From Torymus aiolomorphi (taxonomy: Eukaryota; Arthropoda; Insecta; Hymenoptera; Torymidae), in assembly GCA_036365515.1 (NCBI GenBank), contig CM070874.1:172225797-172289796 (forward strand): DNA of 64,000 bases. The letters run 5' to 3'. A program made the position numbers and the translations under genes. The notes beneath the pieces are model-generated. The model was not told where the DNA came from. It made no database searches and saw nothing but the letters and a program-made list of their open reading frames with translations. Positions 21,625 through 32,053 of the stretch are shown in pieces. Numbering within the stretch: position 1 is the stretch's first letter; the number at the start of each line of letters is the position of its first letter.

Positions 21625-22156
21625 TTACTCTTCCATGAATGAAAAATACCCTTCCTTGTAGATAATGTTTTGGTTGCATTTAGTGAGTATTTGGTTGAAA
21701 CACGCTTGAGCTTTACTGAATGAGCTTCCCAGAACATTAGCTGATTTGGTGAGAGATAAACTTACTTGATAGTGTCCATGAGTATCTCTCTTATGAGTTT
21801 CGGCAAAGTGTTGTTCACATAATGCCTTTTCTTTGCTAAGTTTGATTATAGATGTTGAGGGCGGCTGTTCTTGAACCCAAAACCGTGTGAGTAACCTCTG
21901 CAATTCTTCAATATTGAGTGCAACCGTTGTATGATGTACGGTTTTGTGTTGAACAGCTGAGTTGTAGGAACCTATGATTAGCCATCCCAAGACTGATAAT
22001 TATGCAAACTGGTTCAGTCATACTCCCTTTGATGAGGTTAGGCTTGATGATTTGACCATAATAGTCAGTACCGATGAGAACATTCACAGGTTGAGGTTTA
22101 CAAAAGGTAGGCTGCCAAGCGTAATTTCTGCGTATGGTTCCACATGAGCTGCTCAC
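21625..22156 (-). pseudogene. pol: B1 protease end and pre-RT segment
   Basis: Two overlapping frames. 21908-22156 encodes the end of the BEL-type protease region (VNVLIGTDYYGQII). 21625-21990 encodes the segment preceding RT in BEL/Pao polyproteins (LLTRFWVQEQPP, ALCEQHFAETHKRDTHGHYQVSL, LGSSFSKAQACFNQ). A frameshift separates them. The frame ends at the deletion junction near 21620, where the RT fingers and palm should begin. Confidence 0.8.
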
Positions 22157-23133
22157 ATTTCTCTGATGGCAGAGTTCATGAGACTTGGCGTATAATGTGA
22201 GCAGTGATCCTAACCGTTTGGTTTTTGTAGGTGGGCCATAAGTCTATTTGAACCTTTCTGAGTATGTGAGTTGAGTGCGTGCCTTCAATTCCATGAGTAG
22301 GTACAGATGAGTGTTGCCGTTTAATTTTGAGTAATTCAACCGTAATCTTGGAGGTGAATGAGACTTCAGAGCCTGAGTCTATGAGTATTCTGTGTTAGTG
22401 AAATGTCACCGATGAGTCATACCATGCCAAAGCCGTTGCTAATAAAGTTGCTTGAGAAGGTGAATTTGTCAGTTGAGTTTGGCCGTGAGACAAGATGATT
22501 GCGCTGTTGTCCTATTGTTGAGTTGAGCTGCTTGCTGAATTGTCTTGTGGTCTGCCGTCAGTGTCTCGTGGCACATGAATCATGGTGTGATGGTTGCCAT
22601 TGCACCTCTTACACCGAAATAGAGACTTGCAATTCTTGGCAGCGTGCAGACCTAGGCCGTTGTAGCAAAGCGACTTTTCCATCAAACTTCCTTCTCTGTT
22701 GTTCAGTGAGACGCTTGAAGTTTGAACACGTCACGATGAAGTGGGGCTCACTGCAATAGGTGCATGGGTGCTGAGAGATCCGAGATGATTGTGTTACTCT
22801 TTTTAAGTCTTGCTGTGTATTTTGAGTTGGATCAGGACTCTTTACCGTTTTGAGAGTGATGCCGTCTTTTTTTGATGAGTAAGTGGTGCATCGGAAGTTG
22901 AAGTGAACTCCTCAAACGTAGGCAGCTCCTTGATGGTGACTCGAGAAGTTTCCCAGGCTTCTCTTGTTGCTCTATGCAGCAGCTTTGATATCTTGTGTAC
23001 CAAGATACAGTCTCCTAAATCTTCCTTGGGTACCAGTAAGTTGAGTGACTTCCGTATCTTGGACATTTCCGAAATTAATGTGTTAAGTGATACTAGGTTT
23101 TTGAGCTGAGCTGATGTCAGATCATTTAGTATT
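22157..23133 (-). pseudogene. gag: B1 Gag C-terminal / zinc-knuckle and protease region, broken
   Basis: The minus strand carries pieces of the BEL Gag C-terminus: 22842-23066 has LNLLVPKEDLGDCILVHKI and ATREAWETSRVTIKELPTFEEFTSF-like residues. In another frame around 22500-22640 there are zinc-knuckle pieces with the H-HTMIHVPRDT pattern. Several frameshifts prevent a continuous reading. Protease remnants follow at about 22160-22400. Confidence 0.65.
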
Positions 23134-23923
23134 TCATGATGGCATCAAGGATTCACCGATGAACGTAAATCCTTCAATCCATGTGAGTGGTGATCCTTTT
23201 AATGAGCTTCTCCAGTAATATAGTTTGGCAACATTAGTGAGTCCGGTCCGATTGTGTATCATGCCTGTAAATAACTCCTTAAATGTTGGCCACTCTGAGT
23301 AGGTGCCGTTGCAAGTGGGCAGCTTCATTTCAGGCAACTGCTCTGGAAGGATTGAGTTTCTCCGGCGTTGACATTTTGAGTTTGATGTTGAGTGTGCTGT
23401 TACTGCTCCAAAATGCTGAGCTCGAATAAAATGGAGTGATACTGATCATGGATTGAATTATGGAAGTCCGCTTGAAAGTAATCATTATCCACAAATGGTG
23501 CTGGATGTGCTGCTTCGATGAGGGCATGCTCTTTCTCGTACAGAGCGTATGTATCGTCCAGATCCTTCCTCCATACCACCAAAATATTTAACTGAGCAAT
23601 ATCCTTCTTCTCACTCACATATTTCGCAATTCTCTCCAGCCTTTGCAGACTCGCGTACAGATGTTTCACCTTGCATATCAGTGAAGCGGGTACACTCGTT
23701 GAGAACTTTGACTGAGTCCTCCTTAAAGAACTGTCCTTCACCGTAGACCAGGTGGTATGATAGGAGGGATTGGCATCATAAGACCAGAAGTGCTGGGAAA
23801 TGTCAGATCACCAGCATCAGTTTTCTTCGGCTGGGTCTCATCCCACTGTTGCTCTGCGTTTATGATGTCCGCTACCTTCTCCTCCTTGTTCTGCTGAGTC
23901 TGGTCCGTCTTTGAGTTTGGCAT
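23134..23923 (-). pseudogene. gag: B1 Gag N-terminal part
   Basis: Three frames read in succession. 23738-23923 is the N-terminus from an ATG (MPNSKTDQTQQ). 23400-23741 is a helical segment (LICKVKHLYASLQRLERIAKYV). 23134-23337 is the capsid-like DUF1759 region (MKLPTCNGTYSEWPTFKELFTGMIH, LYYWRSSLKGSP). These are hallmark BEL/Pao Gag motifs. Frameshifts sit near 23740 and between 23337 and 23400. Confidence 0.82.
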
Positions 23924-23990
23924 GATTGATTACTGTGTGATACACATAATGAGTACACATTCACTGGCTTTATTCCACACCACAGCATAT

Positions 23991-24009
23991 GATCCGGCTC
24001 GAAGGACCA
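23991..24009 (-). promoter_or_regulatory. B1 primer-binding site (tRNA-Tyr type)
   Basis: The minus strand reads TGGTCCTTCGAGCCGGATC three bases after the LTR end. This complements the 3' end of insect tRNA-Tyr (…CCGGCTCGAAGGA plus CCA), from general knowledge of that tRNA. The same sequence occurs in B2. Confidence 0.85.
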
Positions 24010-24012
24010 AAA

Positions 24013-24346
24013 TGTTTAAGAATGCCTTAATTAATATGAGTAACATGTTGTGGATGAATTTTAAATAAGTTTGAATAGAACGCAAGTTAAGCGAGAACAC
24101 TGTACAATATATTACAATAATTACAGATATAAAAATAAACAATTTCCATTTAAATTACTATAGATCAATCGAAATTACATTAATTTTGTTTCATTATAAT
24201 TAAGTCACAGAGATATCATTCTATTGGGTTTGAGTGTTACAATAATTGGTATGTGTATGTGTGCGTAATTAATAAGTTTCATTCCCTTCTAAGGGGAAAC
24301 TGACCTGTGTGATAAATTGAATTTGCCCGAATGTGAGTTTGTCCTA
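24013..24346 (-). repeat. B1 5' LTR, part adjacent to the primer site
   Basis: It begins TGTTTAAG on the plus strand, and bases 24106-24346 are repeated with few differences at 31811-32053. It is cut at 24346, where the plus-strand B2 LTR begins. The copy on the other side of B2 continues past this point (TAATTAGGATTAATG), showing the unoccupied site. Confidence 0.8.
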
Positions 24347-24717
24347 TGTTGCGAATTGAGTAAAGGAATTTGTAAACAAGGTAGTTACGTAAGCGACTAG
24401 ATAGAACATAGGAATGTATGTGTGCTTCGCCTTGTGACGTAGGAATCACGCGAGGGCTAGTAGCCAATTAGGAGCGTTTAAATGAATGTAAGGGTGAATA
24501 TATGTGTTCTCTGCGACGCGAGCACAAAAGCTCGACTCGACGATACCTTCTCTTGGTCTCGGACCACCACGGTGCGAGCATCTCCCAACGTCACGTCAGA
24601 ATGCATCACATTGTATTTTCACGGAATAAAGTTACCAGATATTAAGTCAATTGAATTCTACTTCTTACTCCGATCCGATCTTTCCACTGCAAAAATTAGC
24701 GATCCTCAACTCAAACA
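24347..24717 (+). repeat. B2 5' LTR
   Basis: A 371-bp block with ends TGTTGCG and TCAAACA, starting exactly where B1 LTR sequence breaks off and ending 4 bases before the primer site. A polyadenylation-type AATAAAG lies at about 24634. There is no second copy, so the boundaries rest on the break point and the primer site. Confidence 0.7.
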
Positions 24718-24721
24718 TTTT

Positions 24722-24740
24722 TGGTCCTTCGAGCCGGATC
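24722..24740 (+). promoter_or_regulatory. B2 primer-binding site (tRNA-Tyr type)
   Basis: TGGTCCTTCGAGCCGGATC, identical to the B1 site, just downstream of the LTR. It is complementary to the 3' end of tRNA-Tyr including CCA. Confidence 0.87.
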
Positions 24741-26627
24741 GGCCGGAGAAGTTAAAGAAGAAAGAAAGGTACGTGAGAAGCGAAAGCATGAAGAACGTGA
24801 CGCATACCTGGCGTGCATAAAAGCAGTTGTACACGCCGGCTGCAGAAGAGAAGAAAGGCTTGAAACGCATTCAAAATTGCGCGCGAGCCAGGCGCAAACG
24901 ACGCGGCGCCACTGATGCAACAGCGAAGCTCGCGACGCATTGAAGCGACGCCATCTTGAAAGACGCACTGGAGCAGAGGCATGGCGTGCTGGCTTTTAGA
25001 GCACGTCGCCGGCGACACACTCGTCATCGGAACCGGAACCTACTCAACGGCGGAGTCAACGTGAGCAAGCAGCTCGACAAGCACCCTACAGCAGCAGCGG
25101 ACAGCACGGCCAGGTGAGGCGTGCAGGATTCGGCCCACTCGGGGCGAAATCCGCACCCGAAGAGCATCGAGACGCCGGCTGCATGCGCTCTCTCTCTCTC
25201 TCGCACCTGTATCCCACAGCAAGCTGTGTGGCAGAGCGTCGCCACGACCACGTAGCCTAGCCGACGGAGAGGTGATAGCGACACGGCGACAAAGGACCAA
25301 GTCGACGGCGCAGCGCAACAAGACCTCTGAACACAGCCAATTTGGAGGTTAGCTTGCCGCAACTACCTGTGGCTCGTAGCGCATCGAGCAGCATTGCAGC
25401 AACAAGACTTCTTCAGCTCTCCAATCAAGTTTTGAGTGCAATTTGTATACTAAAGTATCGTTCCAACGCTTTAATAATTCGCTTAACTACTATGCTTCAT
25501 AGTTTCATTGATGCTTAGTTGCCTTTCATATGTAGTATGTTCAACTGTTTTATCTTGATTAAATGCATCATTTAAATATAGGCTATCAAGACCTTGTACT
25601 ATCTAGTTACAGTTTGCTGAAATAGTAACGGTAAATGCATAGTGTAGACTGTTGCTCGCACCACATTTAAACCACTTTGCTTATAATTTTGCACATTTTC
25701 AGTTGATGCTACACGCTGTATGCCTACACGCTACCAGGTGCTTTCATTCACAGGTGTTACGAAAGCTGGCACGTGCTTCACAGCCCTTCACTCAACCTAG
25801 AGGTACCCAGGTGCTCTGCAGCAAATTCGACTTGAGTCCTGAGTCGACAAGCAGACTCGAGCACGGCTCGACTGCATCTACGCATGGCATCAAGCTTCCA
25901 GTACTTCTCTACAACTCATCATAGCTATACCACTACTCTCATCACACCTGTAGTCATCGCAGCAGTGGCAACAGCTTCATTAGTCAAGAGTAGACTTGGT
26001 GAAATATCAGAGACAGTAGTGAGAAAATTATATGTATGAGAGAGGGATGCTTAGCATGAAGTGTGGATGTGCGAAATCAGTTTTAATGGGTCGTAGTACG
26101 CGAGCTTGTAGGGTAAGTTGTGTGAGAGTGGGCAAAGTGCGTGCAAATGAATGTTAGCCTCGACTAAAGAGTTTTGAGGTAGCGTAGGTAGTAGAAAGGC
26201 ATGTGTGCGTAAACTGATTACGAATACTGTATGCAACGTATGCTTGATGCCAGGAATTTTATCAGTATGCTTGGCATCAAGAAAACTGAGTGCTCAGACT
26301 AAGGAAAATGCCAGTATGCCTTAGATCTGAATCATATACATCGATGAACCCCCATCCATACTCGTTTTGGAACACAACTAGTTAGAATAGGATTTAGTCA
26401 ATTTCTTTTGTTTCAAACAATCAGCACTTGGTAGACTATCACTTCACAGTTTCTTCGAAGTTGTCTTGGCTTCAAAAGGATTGTCACACCGCTTGGCTTA
26501 GATTCTTCTTGAATATCTTACTATCCAAGGCAATAAATAGTAAAAGACCCCACAACTAACTAGTTAAATTGTCATCGAGCAAAATTCAAACCCTTTTACA
26601 AGTCAGTTTTCTTTTTAGTTAGCGCGA
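24741..26627 (+). other. B2 leader, non-coding
   Basis: About 1.9 kb between the primer site and gag. The first 600 bp are GC-rich with a short CT tract near 25190, and open frames there have no recognisable content. It is unusually long for a BEL leader and could include a separate inserted sequence. A pyrimidine-rich stretch ending CTTTTTAG lies just before the gag frame (about 26608-26618). Confidence 0.5.
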
Positions 26628-26669
26628 TTGCATCTAGCAAATCTATTCAAGATAGATGCTTTGTACGCC

Positions 26670-28523
26670 ATGCAACTGGACTTGCACAAACAGGTAAACA
26701 ATTCGTTGGCTAATTTTAGAAAAAAGGGTGCAAACAAAATGACCCAAATCCCTGCAGAAGCTCGTCTTACGGGTCTAGAGGATTGCTATTCTCAATACAA
26801 AGCGAACCACAATCGCATCTTAGGTATCAAAGACGTACCTCAAGATCACATTTATTTTTCTTCAAATCTGAGTGAGCAGATCATTGACTCATTTTTCGAT
26901 AAGAAAAGTGAATTCCTCCAATTTATAGAGGATACCAAGCAAATAGAAAGGGAGCAGAATCCACCTGCATTCCCTGCCACTCACTCAGAACAGAATCTCA
27001 CAATTAACGCGACTTCTCTCGAATCTCGATCACTCCCAAAGCTAGACTTACCCAAATTCTCTGGTAAATTTACGGAATGTGAAAATTTCCGCGACCTTTA
27101 CAGGTCAGTTGTTCATCGTAGGACAGAGTTAGATTCCTCGATCAAGTATCATTATCTCCGGTCCAACTTAACAGGTGAGGCCTTGGAAGTCATCAAATCA
27201 ATTCCAATGTCAGGAGAGCAATACGACACCGCGTGGAATACTCTTCTCCAGTACTACAATAAACGGCAAACGGTGAACACGTTGGTCGCATCAGTCTAGG
27301 GTATAAAGCCTATGAAGCCTGAGACTGATTCGGAATTAAAGCGAGTGAGTAGAGAATTTTCCAGTCCATTAGAGAGTCTGCGTAAATTAGGTAGAGACGG
27401 CGGTCAGATTGGAAACGACACTCTCGTCTATATTTTAGCAGAACTATTCGACCCTAGCACAAAGAAGGAGTGGAAAAAGTCAATTGACAAATCCAATAAT
27501 ACTCCCCCTATCATTGAACAGGTAAACAACTTCGTCAAAGGCCAAATCGACAATCTCGACGAAGGCAAAGAATCTTCGGCTAGCCCTTTAAGCAGCCCTT
27601 CTAAGGCTAAAAATAAAGGGAAACAGTCGAGGGGAGATTGCAACTCGAATACGATTCACTCTTTACAAACTGCCTCCAGAGATTCACAGTCTAGAACTTC
27701 GACGCGCATTCTCTGCAATGTTGATCACTTTCTAGCAAAATGCGATCAATTTATCAAGAAATCCGTTTCTAATCGCAGAGATCTCATAAAACATAAGCGT
27801 CTTTGCTTCAATTGCTTAGGTACTGCACATTCTACAGCTCATTGCACATCTCGTTACAATTGCTTCACTTGCAAAGCAGGACACCATACTCTCTTGCACA
27901 CTGATAGCTCAAATTCAGTAGCAAGCCCTAGTATCTCAGCAGCTCAAGCTATTACAAATCAAGCGCAAAATTCTACTTGCTCAAACGTAATAGCAACAAA
28001 CCCAGTCATAGGTACCACACACTCATCTCAGATAGCAAAGGATACTGGCGTCCTATTAGCCTCGCCTCTCATTCGTGTTATAGGTCCAAAAGGCAGAGAG
28101 CTTACGATTAAAGCCATCATCGACCCTTGCAGTCAAGTGTCGATAGTTACTAAGAACTTGTGCATGCACCTAGGTTTGAGTCAAGAAAGCACTAACGTCA
28201 ATATCCAGGGCGTAGGTGAAAAGAAACCTTTTCATGCTAGTAAGTTAGCATACCTACATTTAGCCCCTCATTTACACTCAAACTATTCGTTAAAAACGAC
28301 GGCTCTAGTGTTACACAAGCTATCTTCGTACAAGCCTCCTATTGTTCGTTCGGTAGAGTTATTTGATTATTTAGAAGGTTTTCAGTTGGCAGATCCAAGC
28401 TATCTGGAGCACACGCCAATAGAATTATTCTTAGGAGCAGACGTTTACTCTGACATAATTGAAGAATCAATTGTGAGAGGTTCTGCATGTCAGCCTATGG
28501 CGCTGAACTCAATGTTTGGATAG
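26670..28523 (+). pseudogene. gag: B2 Gag and protease
   Basis: The reading frame is open from 26628, and the first ATG in it is at 26670 (MQLDLHKQ). DUF1759-type capsid motifs are clear: KLDLPKFSGKFTECENFRDLY, HYLRSNLTGEALEVIKSIP. Two zinc-knuckle units follow at about 27795-27900 (CFNCLGTAHSTAHC, then CFTCKAGHHTLLH). The aspartic protease follows with IDPCSQVSIVT in place of the usual Asp-Ser/Thr/Pro-Gly loop and the IELFLGADVYSDII motif. An in-frame TAG interrupts at 27297-27299 and another at 28521-28523, after which the same frame continues into RT. Confidence 0.88.
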
Positions 28524-30878
28524 TTGCTCACAGGTAGGTGCTCGCAGCCTAACACGAGCTCTTCGCAAAACTTCAGTATCTCAGTGCTCCACTGCGCCGC
28601 TGTAGATGATTCAGACGCTCGTCTGTGCGATCTACTACAAGAATTTTGGTGGGTGCAGGAGATACCAACACTTAAAAATTCCTATTCGAAAGAAGAGAAA
28701 GTCTGTGAGCATCTCTATGTTAACACTACCTACAGAGGTAAAGATGGTCGCTACGACGTGAGACTTCCGTCGAAGGATGAACAGTATGCAAATGAGGCAT
28801 GCATAGGCAAGTCCTATTCACGGGCGCTAAGTGCACTAAAGGGACTAGAATCAAACTTCTATAAAGAAAAAAGACTAGAGGTAGAATACAAAAGGTTCAT
28901 GAAGGAGTACTTAAATTTAGAACACATGACCGAAATAGTGGATACTGAACCTTCTTCTAGTTCAAATCATTTCTTTCTACCCCACCATGGTGTATGGAAG
29001 AAGACTAGCTCCACTACTAAATTGCGAACCGTCTTTAATGGCTCTAGCACATTCAGTTCAGATGAGTCGTTGAATGACTTATTACATAGTGGATCTAATC
29101 TATTGCAGAATCCAGTAGGTTTGGTATGTATATTAAGGAGCTACAAAATCGCCCTCTCAGCGGACGTCGAGAAGATGTTCCGACAGATAGGAGTCGATCC
29201 AAAAGATAGGAGATTTCAAACGATTGTTTTGCGCCTAAATCCGTTAGATGAGATACAGATGTTTCTTCTGAACACCGTCACATATGGGTTGACATGCGCC
29301 TCTTTCTTAGCTATTCGCACATTCTTGCAAATGGCAAGTGATTATGAGCAGGAACATCCCGTAGCAGCTGACGTGGTCAGGAATGGGATGTATTCCGACA
29401 ACGTCCTAACAGGAGTTCATGCACTTAACGAAGCTAGGAATAAGGTCGCAGATCTAGTTAGTTTATTCCGCAAAGCTCAGATGAACTTAAGGAAATGGTG
29501 TGCAAATGACGCTCAGGCTCTATCAATGCTACCAGACAGCATGTTAGCGGAAGAGAAGGTAACGATGTTCTCCTCCGACTGTTCTGTCCCGCTGCTAGGC
29601 ATTGCTTGGTATACAGCAGGTGATAATGTTTGTTTCTGGTTAGATAGCACTTCTTCAAGCGGTCCAGTTACCAAAAGGCGTGTACTTTCCCGCATCGCGC
29701 GTATTTTCGACCCGCTAGGCTGGATCTCTCTAGCTACCATCGTGGCAAAGATAATTTTACATACATTGTGGAGGCTAAAATTAGCCTGGTATGATCCGTT
29801 ACCAATAGATATAGAGCGAGATTGGTCACGTTGGAATCAGGATCTTCCATTAATTAGTAACATAAAAATACCTAGGTGGACAGGTTATACGATGCAAACA
29901 AAAGTGGAGTTACACGGTTTTGCTGACGCATCTAAAGCAGCCTATGGCGCTGTGCTGTATTTAAGACTCTTACAAGGAGATAGCGTTTCGACTTCATTAC
30001 AGATAGCTAAATCGAAAGTGGCACCTGTCAAAACGCTGAGCATACCAATACTCGAACTCTCCGCAGCTCTAGTGCTAACGCGATTGGCAAAGCATTTTTT
30101 AGAATCAACTAAACTTGAAATTGCTGCCGTTCACCTATGGACAGACTCAGCAGATGTTTTATTCTGGCTGAGAGACCAACCTTCACGTTGGACTATGTTC
30201 ATCGCAAATAGGTGCTCTGAGATCCGTACAACTTTGCTGAGTGCTTTTTGGCATCATATAAGATCCAGAGAAAACCCCGCCGATGTCGTATCTCGTGGCA
30301 TTGAGCTATCAAAGCTACAATCGCATGAAATCTGGTGGAAAGGCCCAGAGTTCCTAACCAAAGATGCAGAGCCGTGGCCCAAGAGGCAAGACGACCTCAA
30401 CTTTGGTTTAAGTCATTTGACATTAGCACAGACTTGTAAGGTTACAACCTGCGGAAGCAGCTCTAAGAAGGAAGAACAGCCCAGTCCTGACTGGACACCT
30501 TTGCACAAGTACTCTTCACTATCTGTAGTGTTCAGAGTTACTGCATATTGTTTGCGTTTCATCGCTAAGGTTAGCAAAGGATTAGCTCAGGAAAAAACTC
30601 GTACTCATAGTGTTCTTCATTTGCCCTTTTTAAAGGAGAGTATAGCGTACTCAAGCAGAGCGATCAACGCAGTTTAATTGGAAAACGCAAGGTTATTTTG
30701 TTGCTATTTAGTTCAACGGTGCTATTTTAACGAAGAGTATAAACGCCTCTCAGCGGATAAATCTCTCAACAAGAAACATCCTATTGCCTCTTTAAACCCC
30801 ATGATTGTAAACTGTCTTATCAGGGTGGGCGGAAGGCTCGTTAACTCTTTGAGCGCTGATAGTAGCAAACATCGATAA
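28524..30878 (+). pseudogene. pol: B2 reverse transcriptase-RNase H
   Basis: Same frame as gag. Pre-RT segment: LLQEFWWVQEIPTLKN and VCEHLYVNTTYRGKDGRYDVRLP. RT: TKLRTVFNGSSTFSSDESLND, LSADVEKMFRQIGV (first catalytic Asp), TYGLTCASFLAIRTF, then the active-site box MYSDNVLTG, where the second Asp of the YxDD motif is Asn (GAC-type to AAC). RNase H/connection: IPRWTGY, ELHGFADASKAAYGAVLYL (Asp intact), KTLSIPILELSAALVL, HLWTDSADVLFWL, NPADVVSRGI. An in-frame TAA at 30675-30677 precedes the IRVGGRLVNSL link to integrase. Length is normal for the family. Confidence 0.9.
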
Positions 30879-31795
30879 TTTTAACTCATTCATGTACTCT
30901 CACCACTCTAGCTATTCGCCGAGCACACCTGCGCATACTGCATGAAGGTGCCCAGTTGACTTTAGCAACTCTCAGGCAGCAATATTGGGTGGTGCGAGGT
31001 CGGGCCGAGGTCAAAACGATAATTAGAGTTTGTTTACAGTGCATTCGTTACGATGCACGAATACCTTCTCAGTTGATGGATGACCTACCCAAAGTAAGGG
31101 TGCGCCCAGCCAATCCCTTTGAGAAAACTGGCGTAGACTACGCTGGTCCATTCAATGTTCGACTGACTAAGTCCAGAGGTAAAGGCACGCTAAAAGGATT
31201 TGTATGTGTATTTGTCTGTATGGTGATCAAGGCTGTACACCTTGAGTTAGCGGAAGACTACACCTTAGAGTCATCATCGTTTTACAGCGCACAGAGGGCA
31301 CTATAAAGAATTGTCTTCAGACAGAGGTACCAATTTTGTTGGCGCGGACTCGCTCTTAAGGTCATTGTTAGGGAACCAGGAAAAATTTCAATTTCCTGTG
31401 TTACGGCAACTTGCAGATATAGGCACAGACTAGCATTTCAATCCGCCAAGCGCACCGCATTTCGGAGGCCTCTGGGAGGCCGCAGTGAAGTTGTTCACGC
31501 ACCATTTGCGAAGAGTAATCGGTGATCAGGTGCTGACGTTTTCAGAGCTTACCACGTTGCTTTGTAGAATCAAAGCTTGTCTCAATTCCAGACCCTTGAT
31601 CGAACTCTCAGATGATCCCTACGATAAAGAAATGCTAACACCTGCAAATTTCCTAATCCAGCGCGCCTCTTACCTGGTACCAGAACCAGACCTTTCTTCA
31701 GTGCATATTCCTGCAGGTAAGCGTTGGCAATTGCAAAGCCAAACGCTTCAACATTTTTGGGATCGATGGAAAAGCGAGTATCTCGCGACTGCAAT
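30879..31795 (+). pseudogene. pol: B2 integrase, C-terminally truncated
   Basis: Zinc-finger end and core in two or three frames. 30956-31306 has TLRQQYWVVRGRAEVKTII, CLQCIRYDARIPSQLM and TGVDYAGPF (first Asp). The next frame around 31310-31440 has SDRGTNFVGA (second Asp) and a TAG. From 31437, PHFGGLWEAAVK gives the Glu, followed by VLTFSELTTLLCRIKACLNSRPL and HFWDRWKSEYL near 31780. It then runs into B1 LTR sequence, so the last part is lost. Confidence 0.87.
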
Positions 31796-31810
31796 ATATT
31801 ACAATATATT

Positions 31811-32053
31811 ACAATATATTACAATAATTACAGATATAAAAATAAACAATTTCCATTTAAATTACTATAGATCAATCGAAATTACATTAATTTTGTTTCA
31901 TTATAATTAAGTCGCAAAGATATCATTCTATTGGGTTTGAGTGTTACAATAATTGGTATGTGTATGTGTGCGTAATTAATAAGTTTCATTCCCTTGTAAG
32001 GGGAAACTGACCTGTGTGATAAATTGAGTTTGACCGAATGTGAGTTTGTCCTA
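31811..32053 (-). repeat. Second copy of B1 LTR sequence flanking B2
   Basis: Matches 24106-24346 with only scattered differences, in the same orientation, and then continues beyond the B2 insertion point. An ordinary target duplication would be 4-6 bp; this one is about 240 bp. Confidence 0.85.

Larger units (their letters stand above)
19746..24346 (-). mobile_element. B1: BEL/Pao retrotransposon, decayed, minus strand
   Basis: The order on the minus strand is LTR part (24013-24346), tRNA-Tyr-type primer site (23991-24009), gag, protease, a remnant of the RT N-terminus, RNase H/connection, and integrase (to about 19.75 kb). No 3' LTR was found. The rest of its 5' LTR lies beyond B2, from 31811. 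Frameshifts are frequent and the RT core is deleted. The plus strand of the whole element is strikingly rich in TGAGT. Confidence 0.85.
24347..31795 (+). mobile_element. B2: BEL/Pao retrotransposon inserted in the B1 LTR
   Basis: Plus strand: 5' LTR (24347-24717), tRNA-Tyr-type primer site, a 1.9-kb leader, then one reading frame with gag, protease, RT and RNase H (26628-30878) and the integrase in other frames (to about 31790). The integrase C-terminus and 3' LTR are missing; the sequence passes directly into B1 LTR sequence. Inactivating changes are few in-frame stops, a substituted RT active site and frameshifts in integrase. Confidence 0.88.

Noticed and set aside
24482..25362. Several open frames on both strands in the B2 leader
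   Set aside because: Mutually overlapping, no conserved motif; explained by GC-rich non-coding leader sequence.
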